The notes: generated by a model not told the origin, from the letters alone. A stretch of DNA of 5,779 nt from Coleofasciculus sp. S288 (GCA_020216575.1 JAIUYC010000320.1:1-5779); one strand, 5' to 3'; positions 1-5,602 are shown, numbered from the stretch's first letter. Numbers and translations are program-made.

Positions 1-590
1 CTTAACACCTTGAGCGCCTGCTTGCGCTTGCTGATGTCGCGTAATATCCAGCGAATCGAAATCACTTTGCATTGAGCGTCACGAGTCGCCGCTACTGTTA
101 GAGCTACGTCCAAGATTTCCCCATTACGAGGTTGCAGTTTTGCCATCCACTCCTGCACCCAGTCATACTCCTGTAGCTGGTTGAGTTTAAAACGGAACTC
201 CCGACGATCTTGTACAGGAATGAAGCTAATCAACAGCTTGCTGATCAACTGCGATGTCTCAACGTTGAGCAGTGCGGCGGCAGCACGATTAGCTTCCTGA
301 ATTTTCCCGTTTGCATCGGTTACCAGATAAGCATTCGGCATGAACTCAAACAAGTCTTGGTAGCGCTGACGTTCTGTTTCTAGTTGCGATCGCAAGGTTA
401 TCAGCTCCTCCATCTGCTGGAGCATTTCTTCTGAGGCGACTTGCAATTCTTCTGACGCGACGCCAAGTTCTTTGAAAGCGGATGGTAGGATGTCGGCTTG
501 CGGATGTACCGAGGCGCTTGCGCCTCGGTACATTTCTGCTAAGCGCCAGTGAATCTCCTGTAACTGCTGAGTAAATACATCTACGTTCAT
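1..590 (-). CDS. PAS-domain sensory protein, N-terminal part (gene runs off the left edge)
   Basis: The visible 196 codons start at ATG 590-588 (MNVDVFTQQLQEIHW) and stay open to the window edge, so the C-terminus is missing. Residues about 38-78 are rich in E, Q, L and A with heptad-like spacing (ELGVASEELQVASEEM), which suggests a coiled-coil or signalling helix. Residues about 76-190 look like a PAS sensor domain: YQDLFEFMPNAYLVTDANG, then IQEANRAAAALL, and a closing PAC-like WILRDISKRKQA. PAS proteins of this layout usually continue into more PAS/GAF domains, a histidine kinase or a cyclase. None of that output is visible, so the signal and output are unknown. The start is well supported by a strong Shine-Dalgarno just upstream. 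Codons 20-29 consist entirely of a perfect palindrome. The gene diverges from the DUF1830 gene. PAS assignment is confident; the sub-family is not. Confidence 0.85.
   Translation of the reverse strand, partial: MNVDVFTQQLQEIHWRLAEMYRGASASVHPQADILPSAFKELGVASEELQVASEEMLQQMEELITLRSQLETERQRYQDLFEFMPNAYLVTDANGKIQEANRAAAALLNVETSQLISKLLISFIPVQDRREFRFKLNQLQEYDWVQEWMAKLQPRNGEILDVALTVAATRDAQCKVISIRWILRDISKRKQALKVL
504..533. repeat. Perfect 30-bp palindrome inside the PAS-protein gene
   Basis: Arms of 14 bp (504-517 and 520-533, ATGTACCGAGGCGC and its exact reverse complement) flank a 2-base centre. The element is exactly ten codons long and in frame, encoding MYRGASASVH (residues 20-29), between the N-terminal helix-like segment and the coiled coil. 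Arm length and perfection make chance unlikely. It looks like a small palindromic repeat that entered the coding region without breaking the frame. In mRNA it would form a strong hairpin about 57 nt after the start codon. Confidence 0.75.
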
Positions 591-1001
591 ACACACCTCC
601 AATACGCGCCCTAACCTACTTAAGGATAAAAGCCTTCCTGTTTTATGAACTCATCAATTTTATAGATTTCACGGAGCTAACGAGGAAAAATTACTACTTG
701 CTAATAACGACTCGTCAAAAACTCCGAATCCCAACTATTTTGGTCGTATAAAGAGCTGCGACACACCTTTGTATTCAATGTTACAGATAAGCTTAACATT
801 AGCCTGATCCTTTGGGCAGAAGTATATAGGGAATTGCAACAGGTATTGTTTTTGATAAAGACCAAACCCCCAAGCGTAACTGGGAGTTTCCGCAGCCTAG
901 TCAAGGTAAGAATCAATAATGTTTTCATAGCCTTAACTATTAGATGGCTTGTGCTTAGGCAACTCTCAGATTACTTTTTTTTACTATTCGTAACTGAAGA
1001 C
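591..1001. other. Divergent intergenic spacer of about 410 bp
   Basis: This AT-rich stretch separates the minus-strand PAS gene from the plus-strand DUF1830 gene and should contain both promoters. Apart from the PAS gene's Shine-Dalgarno (595-600), nothing in it is strongly diagnostic. TATATA at 823-828 on the plus strand and TATAAA near 660 on the minus strand are -10-like, but neither has a convincing -35 box. The frame of the DUF1830 gene stays open upstream to 834, but that translation (MQQVLFLIKTKPPSV...) does not resemble the family's N-terminus and is probably noncoding. I saw no riboswitch, tRNA or terminator here. Confidence 0.5.
595..600 (-). promoter_or_regulatory. Shine-Dalgarno of the PAS-protein gene
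   Basis: Read on the minus strand, GGAGGT lies four bases before the ATG at 590-588. It closely matches the anti-Shine-Dalgarno sequence of 16S rRNA and fixes the start of the PAS-protein gene. It is the strongest ribosome binding site in this window. Confidence 0.8.
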
Positions 1002-1280
1002 ATGGCACAAACAATCGCTTTTTTAGAAGAAAAACTAGCTCATAACTACAACCGTCGAATTCTATGTTGTTATGTAAATGATACGAGTAAACTTCAAATT
1101 ATCCGAATTAAAAATATTCCTGATTTCCGTTGGGAGCGAGTGGTTTTCCCCGGTCAGCGTCTGATGTTTGCAGCCTTATCGGAAGCCAAACTAGAGATTT
1201 CATCTAGTGAATTTGTTACACTACTCCTTCCCTGTAATAAGCTGCGTGTCACGGAAAATCTTAGGGAGACTACATCTTAG
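1002..1280 (+). CDS. DUF1830 domain protein, small cyanobacterial protein of unknown function
   Basis: This 92-residue protein matches the DUF1830 family by its core: ILCCYVNDTSKLQIIRI (about residues 20-36), NIPDFRWERVVFPGQRLMF (about 38-56), then LEISS and a closing LPCNKLRV. The family is small, found in cyanobacteria, and has no established function. No signal peptide or membrane segment is evident, so it is probably cytoplasmic. I chose ATG 1002 because MAQT starts are common in this family and the family match begins soon after it. An in-frame ATG at 834 would add 56 unlikely residues. The ribosome binding site is weak (GAAG only two bases before the ATG). Relative to the family pattern I recall, the segment between LEI and the final PC motif is a few residues short, so this may be a divergent paralogue. 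Its stop overlaps the expected start of the next gene, which suggests a two-gene operon. Confidence 0.8.
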   Translation: MAQTIAFLEEKLAHNYNRRILCCYVNDTSKLQIIRIKNIPDFRWERVVFPGQRLMFAALSEAKLEISSSEFVTLLLPCNKLRVTENLRETTS

Positions 1281-1616
1281 AAAAAACTAGACTTGAAGAA
1301 TTTTTTCAATTATTTTACGATGTTTCCGAAAGTAATCAACTTAACCTTGATACTAGTCATCCAAGAAATTGAATATGTTTTAGCAGGTTATTCCGAGTAT
1401 CCCTATCAAGTAGCATTTTCCATTCCAGAATGGCGGAACAAGCTAATTCTTGATGTTCTCAATCAAATCCCTAATTACTATACAATCCTTGAGGACACCG
1501 AAGAACTCCCCACAGACGCTCAATTTCTCTACGCCTCACAGCAGGAGCAAGTGCTACTAGAAACGCTGATTCGCGAAAGTATTGCTGACATTTTTGAAGA
1601 AATGCCAACGTCATAA
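1274..1616 (+). pseudogene. Small gene of unknown function, apparently broken by a lost start codon and a frameshift
   Basis: The reading frame with protein-like character begins at ATC 1274-1276 (LEKTRLEEFFQLFYDVSES...) and stops at TGA 1370-1372. The next frame continues from about 1362 as EIEYVLAGYSEYPYQVAF, SIPEWRNKLILDVLNQIP and NYYTILEDTEEL to TAA 1614-1616. Removing one base near 1361-1367 joins the two into a continuous product of about 113 residues reading ...DTSHPEIEYVLAG... The Shine-Dalgarno-like AGGGAG (1263-1268) sits five bases before ATC 1274, exactly where an ATG would be expected, so the start codon also seems mutated. The alternative, a TTG start at 1293 in the second frame, gives a low-quality N-terminus (MKNFFNYFTMFPKV). 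The C-terminal half recalls small ComFB-like proteins of cyanobacteria, but that similarity is weak and from memory. Either this is a decaying gene or the read carries errors; damage is more certain than function. Confidence 0.65.
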
Positions 1617-1620
1617 AAAA

Positions 1621-1666
1621 ACCTCCCTTTCTTTCCTCTGCGCTCTCTGTGCCTCTGTGGTTCGTT
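1621..1666. repeat. Dispersed intergenic repeat-like sequence, CTCTGTGCCTCTGTGGTTCGTT type
   Basis: The T/C-rich tract ends in a segment of the form CTCTGTGCCTCTGTGGTTCG. Near-identical phrases recur between genes in many filamentous cyanobacteria, as I recall. It starts four bases after the stop of the broken small gene. Translations across it (NHRGTESAEERKG on the minus strand) are a familiar spurious peptide of such repeats, not a gene. Only one copy is visible here, so its repeat status rests on recognition, not on a match within the window. Confidence 0.5.
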
Positions 1667-1689
1667 AGATGAACAGAATTAAACAAAAA

Positions 1690-1756
1690 GTAGGCATTGC
1701 CTGCTAAAACCCTATCCTTCAAATCCCGATAGCATAATAGGCAATGCCCACCCTAC
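1690..1756. repeat. Inverted repeat between convergent genes, possible terminator of the GH15 gene
   Basis: GGCATTGCCT (1693-1702) is the exact reverse complement of AGGCAATGCC (1739-1748). Short extra pairings lie outside (GTA 1690-1692 with TAC 1754-1756) and inside (GCT 1703-1705 with AGC 1731-1733). The GTAGGCATTGCC / GGCAATGCCCACCCTAC wording is typical of a dispersed cyanobacterial intergenic repeat. On the minus strand the structure is followed by a run of five T (complement of 1685-1689), so it could end transcription of the large minus-strand gene, whose stop codon is at 1774-1772. The long loop makes it a weaker terminator than the two at the right end of the window. Confidence 0.5.
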
Positions 1757-1771
1757 AACTAGCTCAATACT

Positions 1772-4700
1772 CTACAGAGAACTTCTTTGTCCAACCTGAC
1801 TCAAGAATCGAAACGCCTTGACGATATGACTACCACACTCGGTTGGTGAAGTAGCATAAAAAGCACGCCAAGCCGCCGCCTTATACTCATCATATCGGTC
1901 TGCTTTTTCGGGGAAACGCTCCAACCATCCCAACCGCACAGCATGGCCGATAAGGACATCTAACACGATATACTCTTCAATTTGTAAGTTCGGGTTGCGC
2001 TCCAGGATAGCAGCAAGTTCCATCAACGCCTCAATATTCACCTGTCGATATTCTGGAGCCTGAATTTTATTGAGCAAATGCTCCACCCGCAGCGCAAAAT
2101 TCTTTTCCCCTGGCGTCATTTCTGACAGGAGGGGTTGACTATCCAAACGATTGCGGCGCTCTAACTTATCGCCAATCACCAAACCCCGACAGTGTTTCAT
2201 CACGCGCCAGACGTTGGGATAGAAATTTCTGGGAACGCGGCCTGCCGCACCATCTAACTGCCGCTTTCTAATCCAACTCCCCGTCGCTGGTACTTCCTCC
2301 ATCTCATCCTGATCCCCTGGCAACACCGCCCAATTAATATCGCGATCGCTCTGCCTGACATGCAATGATTCTTGCTGGCGCAGTTTTTGATTCATCCCCT
2401 CATACCCAGCCAAACAGGTGCGCAACCGCATCTTAATTTCAAACGGGCTTAAGTGCATAAGCTGTTCATAGGCTTCATCCTGAGTAACCCCTAACTCAGC
2501 CGCGAGTTCGCTTGTCAGTAGCAGAATGAGATACCCAACCCGCAGTGTCAGCAAGCCCTTGAGTAATTGAGGTTCTGCCTTGATGATGATGCCGAGGTAT
2601 ATCAGAATTTCTTGGGTAAGAACGCGATCGCGAATATCCTCCCGACAGAACTCGTCAATTTTCGCACTAATTTCCAGGTGCGACATCGGGTTTTTAATCA
2701 GTGACGCCTCACTGTAAGCCTTACCCACGGTAATCTGCTTGCCGCGTACCAAAATCTCCGTCACCGCATCCGACAGATTAATATCCACCTTATTCAACAA
2801 ACCCGCCGCTTGACGCACCACTGCCCAATAGGAAGAAGCCAACTCTGTACCCGCTTTGATGTAAACTTCATTGAGCAAATCTGCGACGGTTACTCGCACT
2901 CTTTCTCCCCCAAACCCTGTATCGAAATCCAACCCCCGCAGACGCTTTAGGGTACGCAACAGCTCGATTTGCTCGTAAAGATTCTGAGACTGGCGCAAAC
3001 TATCGAGTAATAACCTGAGGTTGGTTTCACATTCGAGCAGAAATTCCTGAGTATGACCTAACGGACCATTTTTCTCTGGAAGGCTGGTTAGATAGTAGCA
3101 ACGCGGTAGCGCATCTTTAACCGATGACTGGGTGAATTCAAACTCGTGGAGAAAATCGATGCGTTCGGTTCCGGCTGTCAGCATCAACTGATTGAGATGC
3201 CCCAGTTTCACCCGCACACCATTACACAACCCGTCTTTCAATTCCTGGATCAACTGTAGAAGTGGCGATCGCAGATTGGGAATTGGGAATTGGGAAGACG
3301 CAGAGAGTCTGGTTGAAGAATTCCCCGTTTCTCCGTGTCCCCCTGTCCCCATATCCTCTTCAACCCCACTCTCTAACATCGTATGGGTTAACAACAGAGT
3401 CATTGTCGGACGCCCCAATTCACTCCAATGGCGTTGCATGTATGCGAGTTCGCTTTTAATCTGAGCCACCAAGAAGTGGTAGTCAAGGGTTAGGTAAAAC
3501 TGCTGTTGGTCTAAAAATGCAGGCAGGAAGACAATCGTTTCTCGCCCGATGCGAAAGATTCTCGATGTTGTCATACTCCGCAGGCGTCGCACGGGGCGTC
3601 CCGTCAAACCTAAGCGATCGCAGTATCCCATTTGAGCATAAACGGCTGACAAATCGGTTGCCTGACGCACCTGTACTGGCTCTACCTGTTTCGGTATTTG
3701 CGTTGCGATACCATAAGCCGCCAGTTGAGCTTGCAGGACTTCATCCTCTGCTAGCAGGGCGATTTGCACGACAGGATATTGGTGACGCCCCACGCACAGA
3801 TGCCGCCCCAAGGGGTCAATATCTCCGGGTGCCAGTAACCCCTCACTCACCATCTGACCCAGATAGTACAGACTTTGCGCCCATACCAACGGAACATTTT
3901 CATTGGGAAGACGCGGCTGGCTGTGGGGAGACTGCCGCTCTGCTTCGATGTTCTCTTGGGACACGTAATAAAGTTCTGGTAAGAGTTTTATCCCGTCTCG
4001 CTCTACCAACAACCCCTCTAAACGCGCCTGATAGTTCTGAACTTGCTCGGTGTTTCCTCGAAACAGGCCATCTAGTAAGAGGTAGGTGAAGAATAACGGC
4101 CACTCGCACTCAATATGTTCAAATTTTTGCAGTTCCTGAGGTTCGTAATGCAGGCGAGTGGTATCTTCCAGAACAGTTTGATGCCCGTCCCGCAGGAAAC
4201 GTTTGCAGCCGTATCGTCCTTCTAAGTTCTTGATGATGTTCTCTGTGGTACGTTCGATCAGCTGAGCGTCTTCAACTGCAAAGGCGGGAAACCCAATGAT
4301 GCTCAATAGAGCTGCATCGGTTTCTTTGGAGGCAGACTCGCGGGGCAGCAGGTATTCTAGTGTAATTCGCGATCGCGCAATTTCGTCCGGCAGAACATGA
4401 ATCACGGACGCCTGCGAACCCCGCACGCCGAATAAATCCAACCCGTTAATCGCTTCCAATGCGGCCTTTGCCATCCCAACTGAACTTGCATTCAGCTCTG
4501 CATTGCCGTGATTGACCTTATTGCCTCGTTCCCAGATGCCATAATCGGGTGTCCGATAGGCTCGACCAATGTAATAAACGAGATTTTGAATAAAGTGAAC
4601 TTCGTCGATTGTATAAATGATGTGCAACCCTGATGCTGTCATCTGAGCCAGCATTAGCAAAAACAGGGACGTAGCATCTAGCTGCAAATGTCCCCATTCG

Positions 4701-5101
4701 TCATCACCTACAACTACATCGCCCGTGCCAGTATTGTATTTAGCATGCAGGGCGTCCAAAAGCGATTGGGTTTCTTTAAACCGTTCCACTTTGTGGGCTT
4801 GGCGCATCATGCAAAACAACAGCCCGCGCATCAGCTTGACAACGCTCTGTTCTAGTTCAAAGGTACGTCCCCCATCAGCATCCAGCTTGCGGTACGCCAA
4901 AGCCAGCCCCCAAACCGCCAAAATGCTGTAAACGTTATCGCGCACCCAGGCATCGGTATAGTCCCCATGAGCATTAATCGCGGTACTCGCCGGTAAGAGT
5001 CCGGTGATTGGGTTTTGACGATTGAGGATGACTGCCTTGATTTGGTGGTAGTAACGATCCAATCGTGCTGGCAGTTGGGAAGCGATGACAGATATACCCA
5101 T
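1772..5101 (-). CDS. GH15-type protein resembling phosphorylase kinase alpha/beta regulatory subunits
   Basis: This 1109-residue protein resembles animal phosphorylase kinase alpha subunit (about 1,240 residues) almost end to end. The N-terminal GH15 (glucoamylase-like alpha/alpha barrel) region spans about residues 12-440: NPITGLLPAS (30-39), AWVRDNVYSILAVWGLALAY (51-70), VGDDEWGHLQLDATS (131-145), YGIWERG (187-193), ELNASSVGMAKAALEAI (202-218) and ECEWPLF (331-337). Glu191 and the ECEW glutamates are candidate carbohydrate-site acids by position; catalysis is not shown. The C-terminal region has WIRKRQLDGAAGRVPRNFY (943-961), EMTPGEKNFALRVEHLLN (994-1011) and PEYRQVNIEALMELA (1016-1030), the family's characteristic tail domain. 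There is no protein kinase domain, and the C-terminal CaaX prenylation motif of the animal alpha subunit is absent (it ends RSSL). No signal peptide is seen, so it is probably cytosolic. A role in glycogen or glucan sensing or cleavage is plausible but inferred. Residues about 580-612 are a low-complexity insert derived from repeat DNA. ATG 5101 is the first start in the frame, leaves a normal family N-terminus, and lacks a Shine-Dalgarno. Confidence 0.9.
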   Translation of the reverse strand: MGISVIASQLPARLDRYYHQIKAVILNRQNPITGLLPASTAINAHGDYTDAWVRDNVYSILAVWGLALAYRKLDADGGRTFELEQSVVKLMRGLLFCMMRQAHKVERFKETQSLLDALHAKYNTGTGDVVVGDDEWGHLQLDATSLFLLMLAQMTASGLHIIYTIDEVHFIQNLVYYIGRAYRTPDYGIWERGNKVNHGNAELNASSVGMAKAALEAINGLDLFGVRGSQASVIHVLPDEIARSRITLEYLLPRESASKETDAALLSIIGFPAFAVEDAQLIERTTENIIKNLEGRYGCKRFLRDGHQTVLEDTTRLHYEPQELQKFEHIECEWPLFFTYLLLDGLFRGNTEQVQNYQARLEGLLVERDGIKLLPELYYVSQENIEAERQSPHSQPRLPNENVPLVWAQSLYYLGQMVSEGLLAPGDIDPLGRHLCVGRHQYPVVQIALLAEDEVLQAQLAAYGIATQIPKQVEPVQVRQATDLSAVYAQMGYCDRLGLTGRPVRRLRSMTTSRIFRIGRETIVFLPAFLDQQQFYLTLDYHFLVAQIKSELAYMQRHWSELGRPTMTLLLTHTMLESGVEEDMGTGGHGETGNSSTRLSASSQFPIPNLRSPLLQLIQELKDGLCNGVRVKLGHLNQLMLTAGTERIDFLHEFEFTQSSVKDALPRCYYLTSLPEKNGPLGHTQEFLLECETNLRLLLDSLRQSQNLYEQIELLRTLKRLRGLDFDTGFGGERVRVTVADLLNEVYIKAGTELASSYWAVVRQAAGLLNKVDINLSDAVTEILVRGKQITVGKAYSEASLIKNPMSHLEISAKIDEFCREDIRDRVLTQEILIYLGIIIKAEPQLLKGLLTLRVGYLILLLTSELAAELGVTQDEAYEQLMHLSPFEIKMRLRTCLAGYEGMNQKLRQQESLHVRQSDRDINWAVLPGDQDEMEEVPATGSWIRKRQLDGAAGRVPRNFYPNVWRVMKHCRGLVIGDKLERRNRLDSQPLLSEMTPGEKNFALRVEHLLNKIQAPEYRQVNIEALMELAAILERNPNLQIEEYIVLDVLIGHAVRLGWLERFPEKADRYDEYKAAAWRAFYATSPTECGSHIVKAFRFLSQVGQRSSL
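3273..3352. repeat. Heptanucleotide and G/C-tract repeat embedded in frame in the GH15-type gene
   Basis: The plus strand carries three tandem copies of ATTGGGA (3275-3295). After a short gap comes a tract of CCCCGTTT / CTCCGTGT / CCCCCTGT / CCCC form (about 3323-3350). On the minus strand the first part reads as CCCAATT heptads, similar in style to the short tandemly repeated repetitive (STRR) sequences described in heterocystous cyanobacteria. It encodes residues about 584-611 (MGTGGHGETGNSS, then SQFPIPNLR), a low-complexity stretch between conserved HTMLESGV and LLQLIQELKDG. A HIP1 octamer (3265-3272) directly adjoins one end. The animal homologue has no comparable sequence here, so this looks like an in-frame insertion. 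Confidence 0.7.
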
Positions 5102-5110
5102 TTTTTGACA

Positions 5111-5139
5111 ATTCTTTGTTGCCTATCTCACCCTGTCAA
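5111..5139 (-). promoter_or_regulatory. Candidate promoter of the GH15-type gene, implying a near-leaderless mRNA
   Basis: On the minus strand a perfect -35 TTGACA (5139-5134) is followed after 17 bp by AAGAAT (5116-5111), a 4/6 match to TATAAT. Transcription would then start around 5103-5105, only about two to four bases before the ATG at 5101-5099. That agrees with the absence of any Shine-Dalgarno before this ATG. It is a sequence-based prediction only; the -10 match is moderate, and a more distal promoter could also exist. Confidence 0.45.
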
Positions 5140-5187
5140 CTACTGTCGCTTGCCTGTTATTCCTCATGCCGCTTTCCTTAATCAAAC

Positions 5188-5217
5188 TTTACAAATAATT
5201 TATTTAGTTTGTATTAC
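5188..5217 (+). promoter_or_regulatory. Candidate sigma-70-type promoter of the high-light-inducible gene
   Basis: TTTACA (5188-5193) and TATTAC (5212-5217) are separated by 18 bp and resemble -35 and -10 boxes. Transcription would start near 5224, leaving a 5' leader of about 74 nt that contains the HLR1-like half-sites and the hairpin described separately. TTTACA also resembles an HLR1 half-site (TTTACAAA, 5188-5195), so the same bases could serve a regulator instead. Weak evidence. Confidence 0.3.
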
Positions 5218-5250
5218 AGATTGTTGTCGTTCCTCTTCGTATTAGTTACA

Positions 5251-5284
5251 TTAGTTAACGTAAGCGTTTACAAAACGTTACTAA
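5251..5284 (+). promoter_or_regulatory. Hairpin directly 5' of the hli ribosome binding site
   Basis: TTAGTTAACGT (5251-5261) pairs with ACGTTACTAA (5275-5284) as a 10-bp stem with one bulged T and a 13-nt loop (5262-5274). The stem ends two bases before the GGAG Shine-Dalgarno (5286-5289). In RNA it could affect ribosome access or protect the 5' end. It overlaps the HLR1-like element, so the symmetry may instead reflect protein binding to DNA. Confidence 0.4.
5267..5284 (+). promoter_or_regulatory. HLR1-like element, candidate RpaB binding site upstream of the high-light-inducible gene
   Basis: TTTACAAA (5267-5274), AC, GTTACTAA (5277-5284) fits the HLR1 consensus (G/T)TTACA(T/A)(T/A)NN(G/T)TTACA(T/A)(T/A) with one mismatch. 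HLR1 is the known binding site of the response regulator RpaB on cyanobacterial high-light genes, including hli genes. An extra half-site GTTACATT lies at 5245-5252. The position is unusual: the element ends just before the ribosome binding site rather than upstream of a -35 box. If bound, it would more likely block than activate transcription. Confidence 0.45.
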
Positions 5285-5297
5285 CGGAGCAAAAACC

Positions 5298-5447
5298 ATG
5301 CAAGAAGATCGCAACGATGTAAAGTTCGGCTTTACGCCGCAGGCTGAGAACTGGAACGGTCGTCTAGCCATGATTGGCTTTATCGCCGCTCTGCTGACCG
5401 AATACTTCACGGGGCAAGGTGTACTCCACTTCTGGGGTCTGCTGTAA
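5298..5447 (+). CDS. hli: High-light-inducible protein (HLIP / one-helix small CAB-like protein)
   Basis: The 49-residue product has the chlorophyll a/b-binding-like motif of the family, [21 protein letters not shown] (residues 16-36 include E17, N20, R22 and the AMIGF core). It lies within one predicted transmembrane helix at about residues 22-36, followed by a short polar turn and VLHFWGLL. Length and layout are those of a complete HLIP. Such proteins sit in the thylakoid membrane, bind chlorophyll and carotenoid, and dissipate excess energy or protect photosystem assembly intermediates during high light and other stress. ATG 5298 has a good Shine-Dalgarno, GGAG (5286-5289), eight bases upstream. 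The gene is monocistronic: it diverges from the GH15-type gene, is followed by its own terminator, and converges on the sigma factor gene. HLR1-like sequence upstream suggests light-responsive control by RpaB. Which hli paralogue it is cannot be told. Confidence 0.93.
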   Translation: MQEDRNDVKFGFTPQAENWNGRLAMIGFIAALLTEYFTGQGVLHFWGLL

Positions 5448-5477
5448 TTCCCTGCTCTTGTAAAATCTCTTAATCTC

Positions 5478-5517
5478 AAAAAAACTGGGCGTTCGATTCA
5501 AGAACCCCAGTTTTTTT
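5478..5517 (+). terminator. Intrinsic terminator of the high-light-inducible gene
   Basis: AAAAAAACTGGG (5478-5489) is the exact reverse complement of CCCAGTTTTTTT (5506-5517). Past one bulged C, the stem continues as GTTC (5491-5494) with GAAC (5502-5505), closing a 7-nt loop. The seven-T tract makes it a classical rho-independent terminator. The matching A-tract means it could also act on minus-strand transcripts. It lies 30 bp after the hli stop codon. Confidence 0.9.
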
Positions 5518-5539
5518 AATTGGGCAGGGTAGGTGAGAC

Positions 5540-5570
5540 AAAAAAAGGGGCGACGAAGACTGCGTCGCCC
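5540..5570 (-). terminator. Intrinsic terminator of the sigma factor gene
   Basis: On the minus strand GGGCGACG (5570-5563), a 7-nt loop and CGTCGCCC (5555-5548) form a perfect 8-bp GC-rich stem, followed by one C and seven T (complement of 5546-5540). It lies about 32 bp after the sigma factor stop codon and is oriented for that gene. Confidence 0.88.
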
Positions 5571-5602
5571 TACTCCAAATCGTGAAGCAGCTACAAGGCT
5601 AT

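Noticed and set aside
701..928. Minus-strand open frame in the left spacer
   Set aside because: It has no recognisable protein features and no ribosome binding site, and it lies in a promoter-bearing spacer.
834..1001. N-terminal extension of the DUF1830 gene from an ATG at 834
   Set aside because: The extra 56 residues do not look like the family's N-terminus, there is no good ribosome binding site, and the family match starts just after ATG 1002.
591..1001. Riboswitch or small RNA in the left divergent spacer
   Set aside because: I found no conserved riboswitch core or strong multi-stem structure, only weak AT-rich inverted repeats such as TGTTA...TAACA near 779-798.
1361..1372. Programmed +1 frameshift at CCA-AGA
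   Set aside because: There is no clear slippery codon with an adjacent stop or an obvious stimulatory structure, and the start codon is also missing, so damage or sequencing error is simpler.
1293..1616. Intact gene starting at TTG 1293
   Set aside because: Its first 23 residues are unconvincing, while the overlapping upstream frame gives a better sequence that joins smoothly after a one-base correction. A frameshifted gene fits better.
1471..1722. Minus-strand open frame of 83 codons
   Set aside because: It is antisense to the small plus-strand gene and runs through repeat sequence; its peptide is a typical spurious translation of that repeat.
3275..3295. Short tandem repeat considered as a CRISPR-like array
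   Set aside because: The units are seven bases with no spacers and lie inside a coding sequence.
3517..4089. Plus-strand open frame of 190 codons opposite the GH15-type gene
   Set aside because: The opposite strand encodes well-conserved protein here, so this is a shadow frame.
5255..5479. Minus-strand open frame across the hli gene
   Set aside because: It is antisense to a clear high-light-inducible protein gene with its own start, ribosome binding site and terminator.
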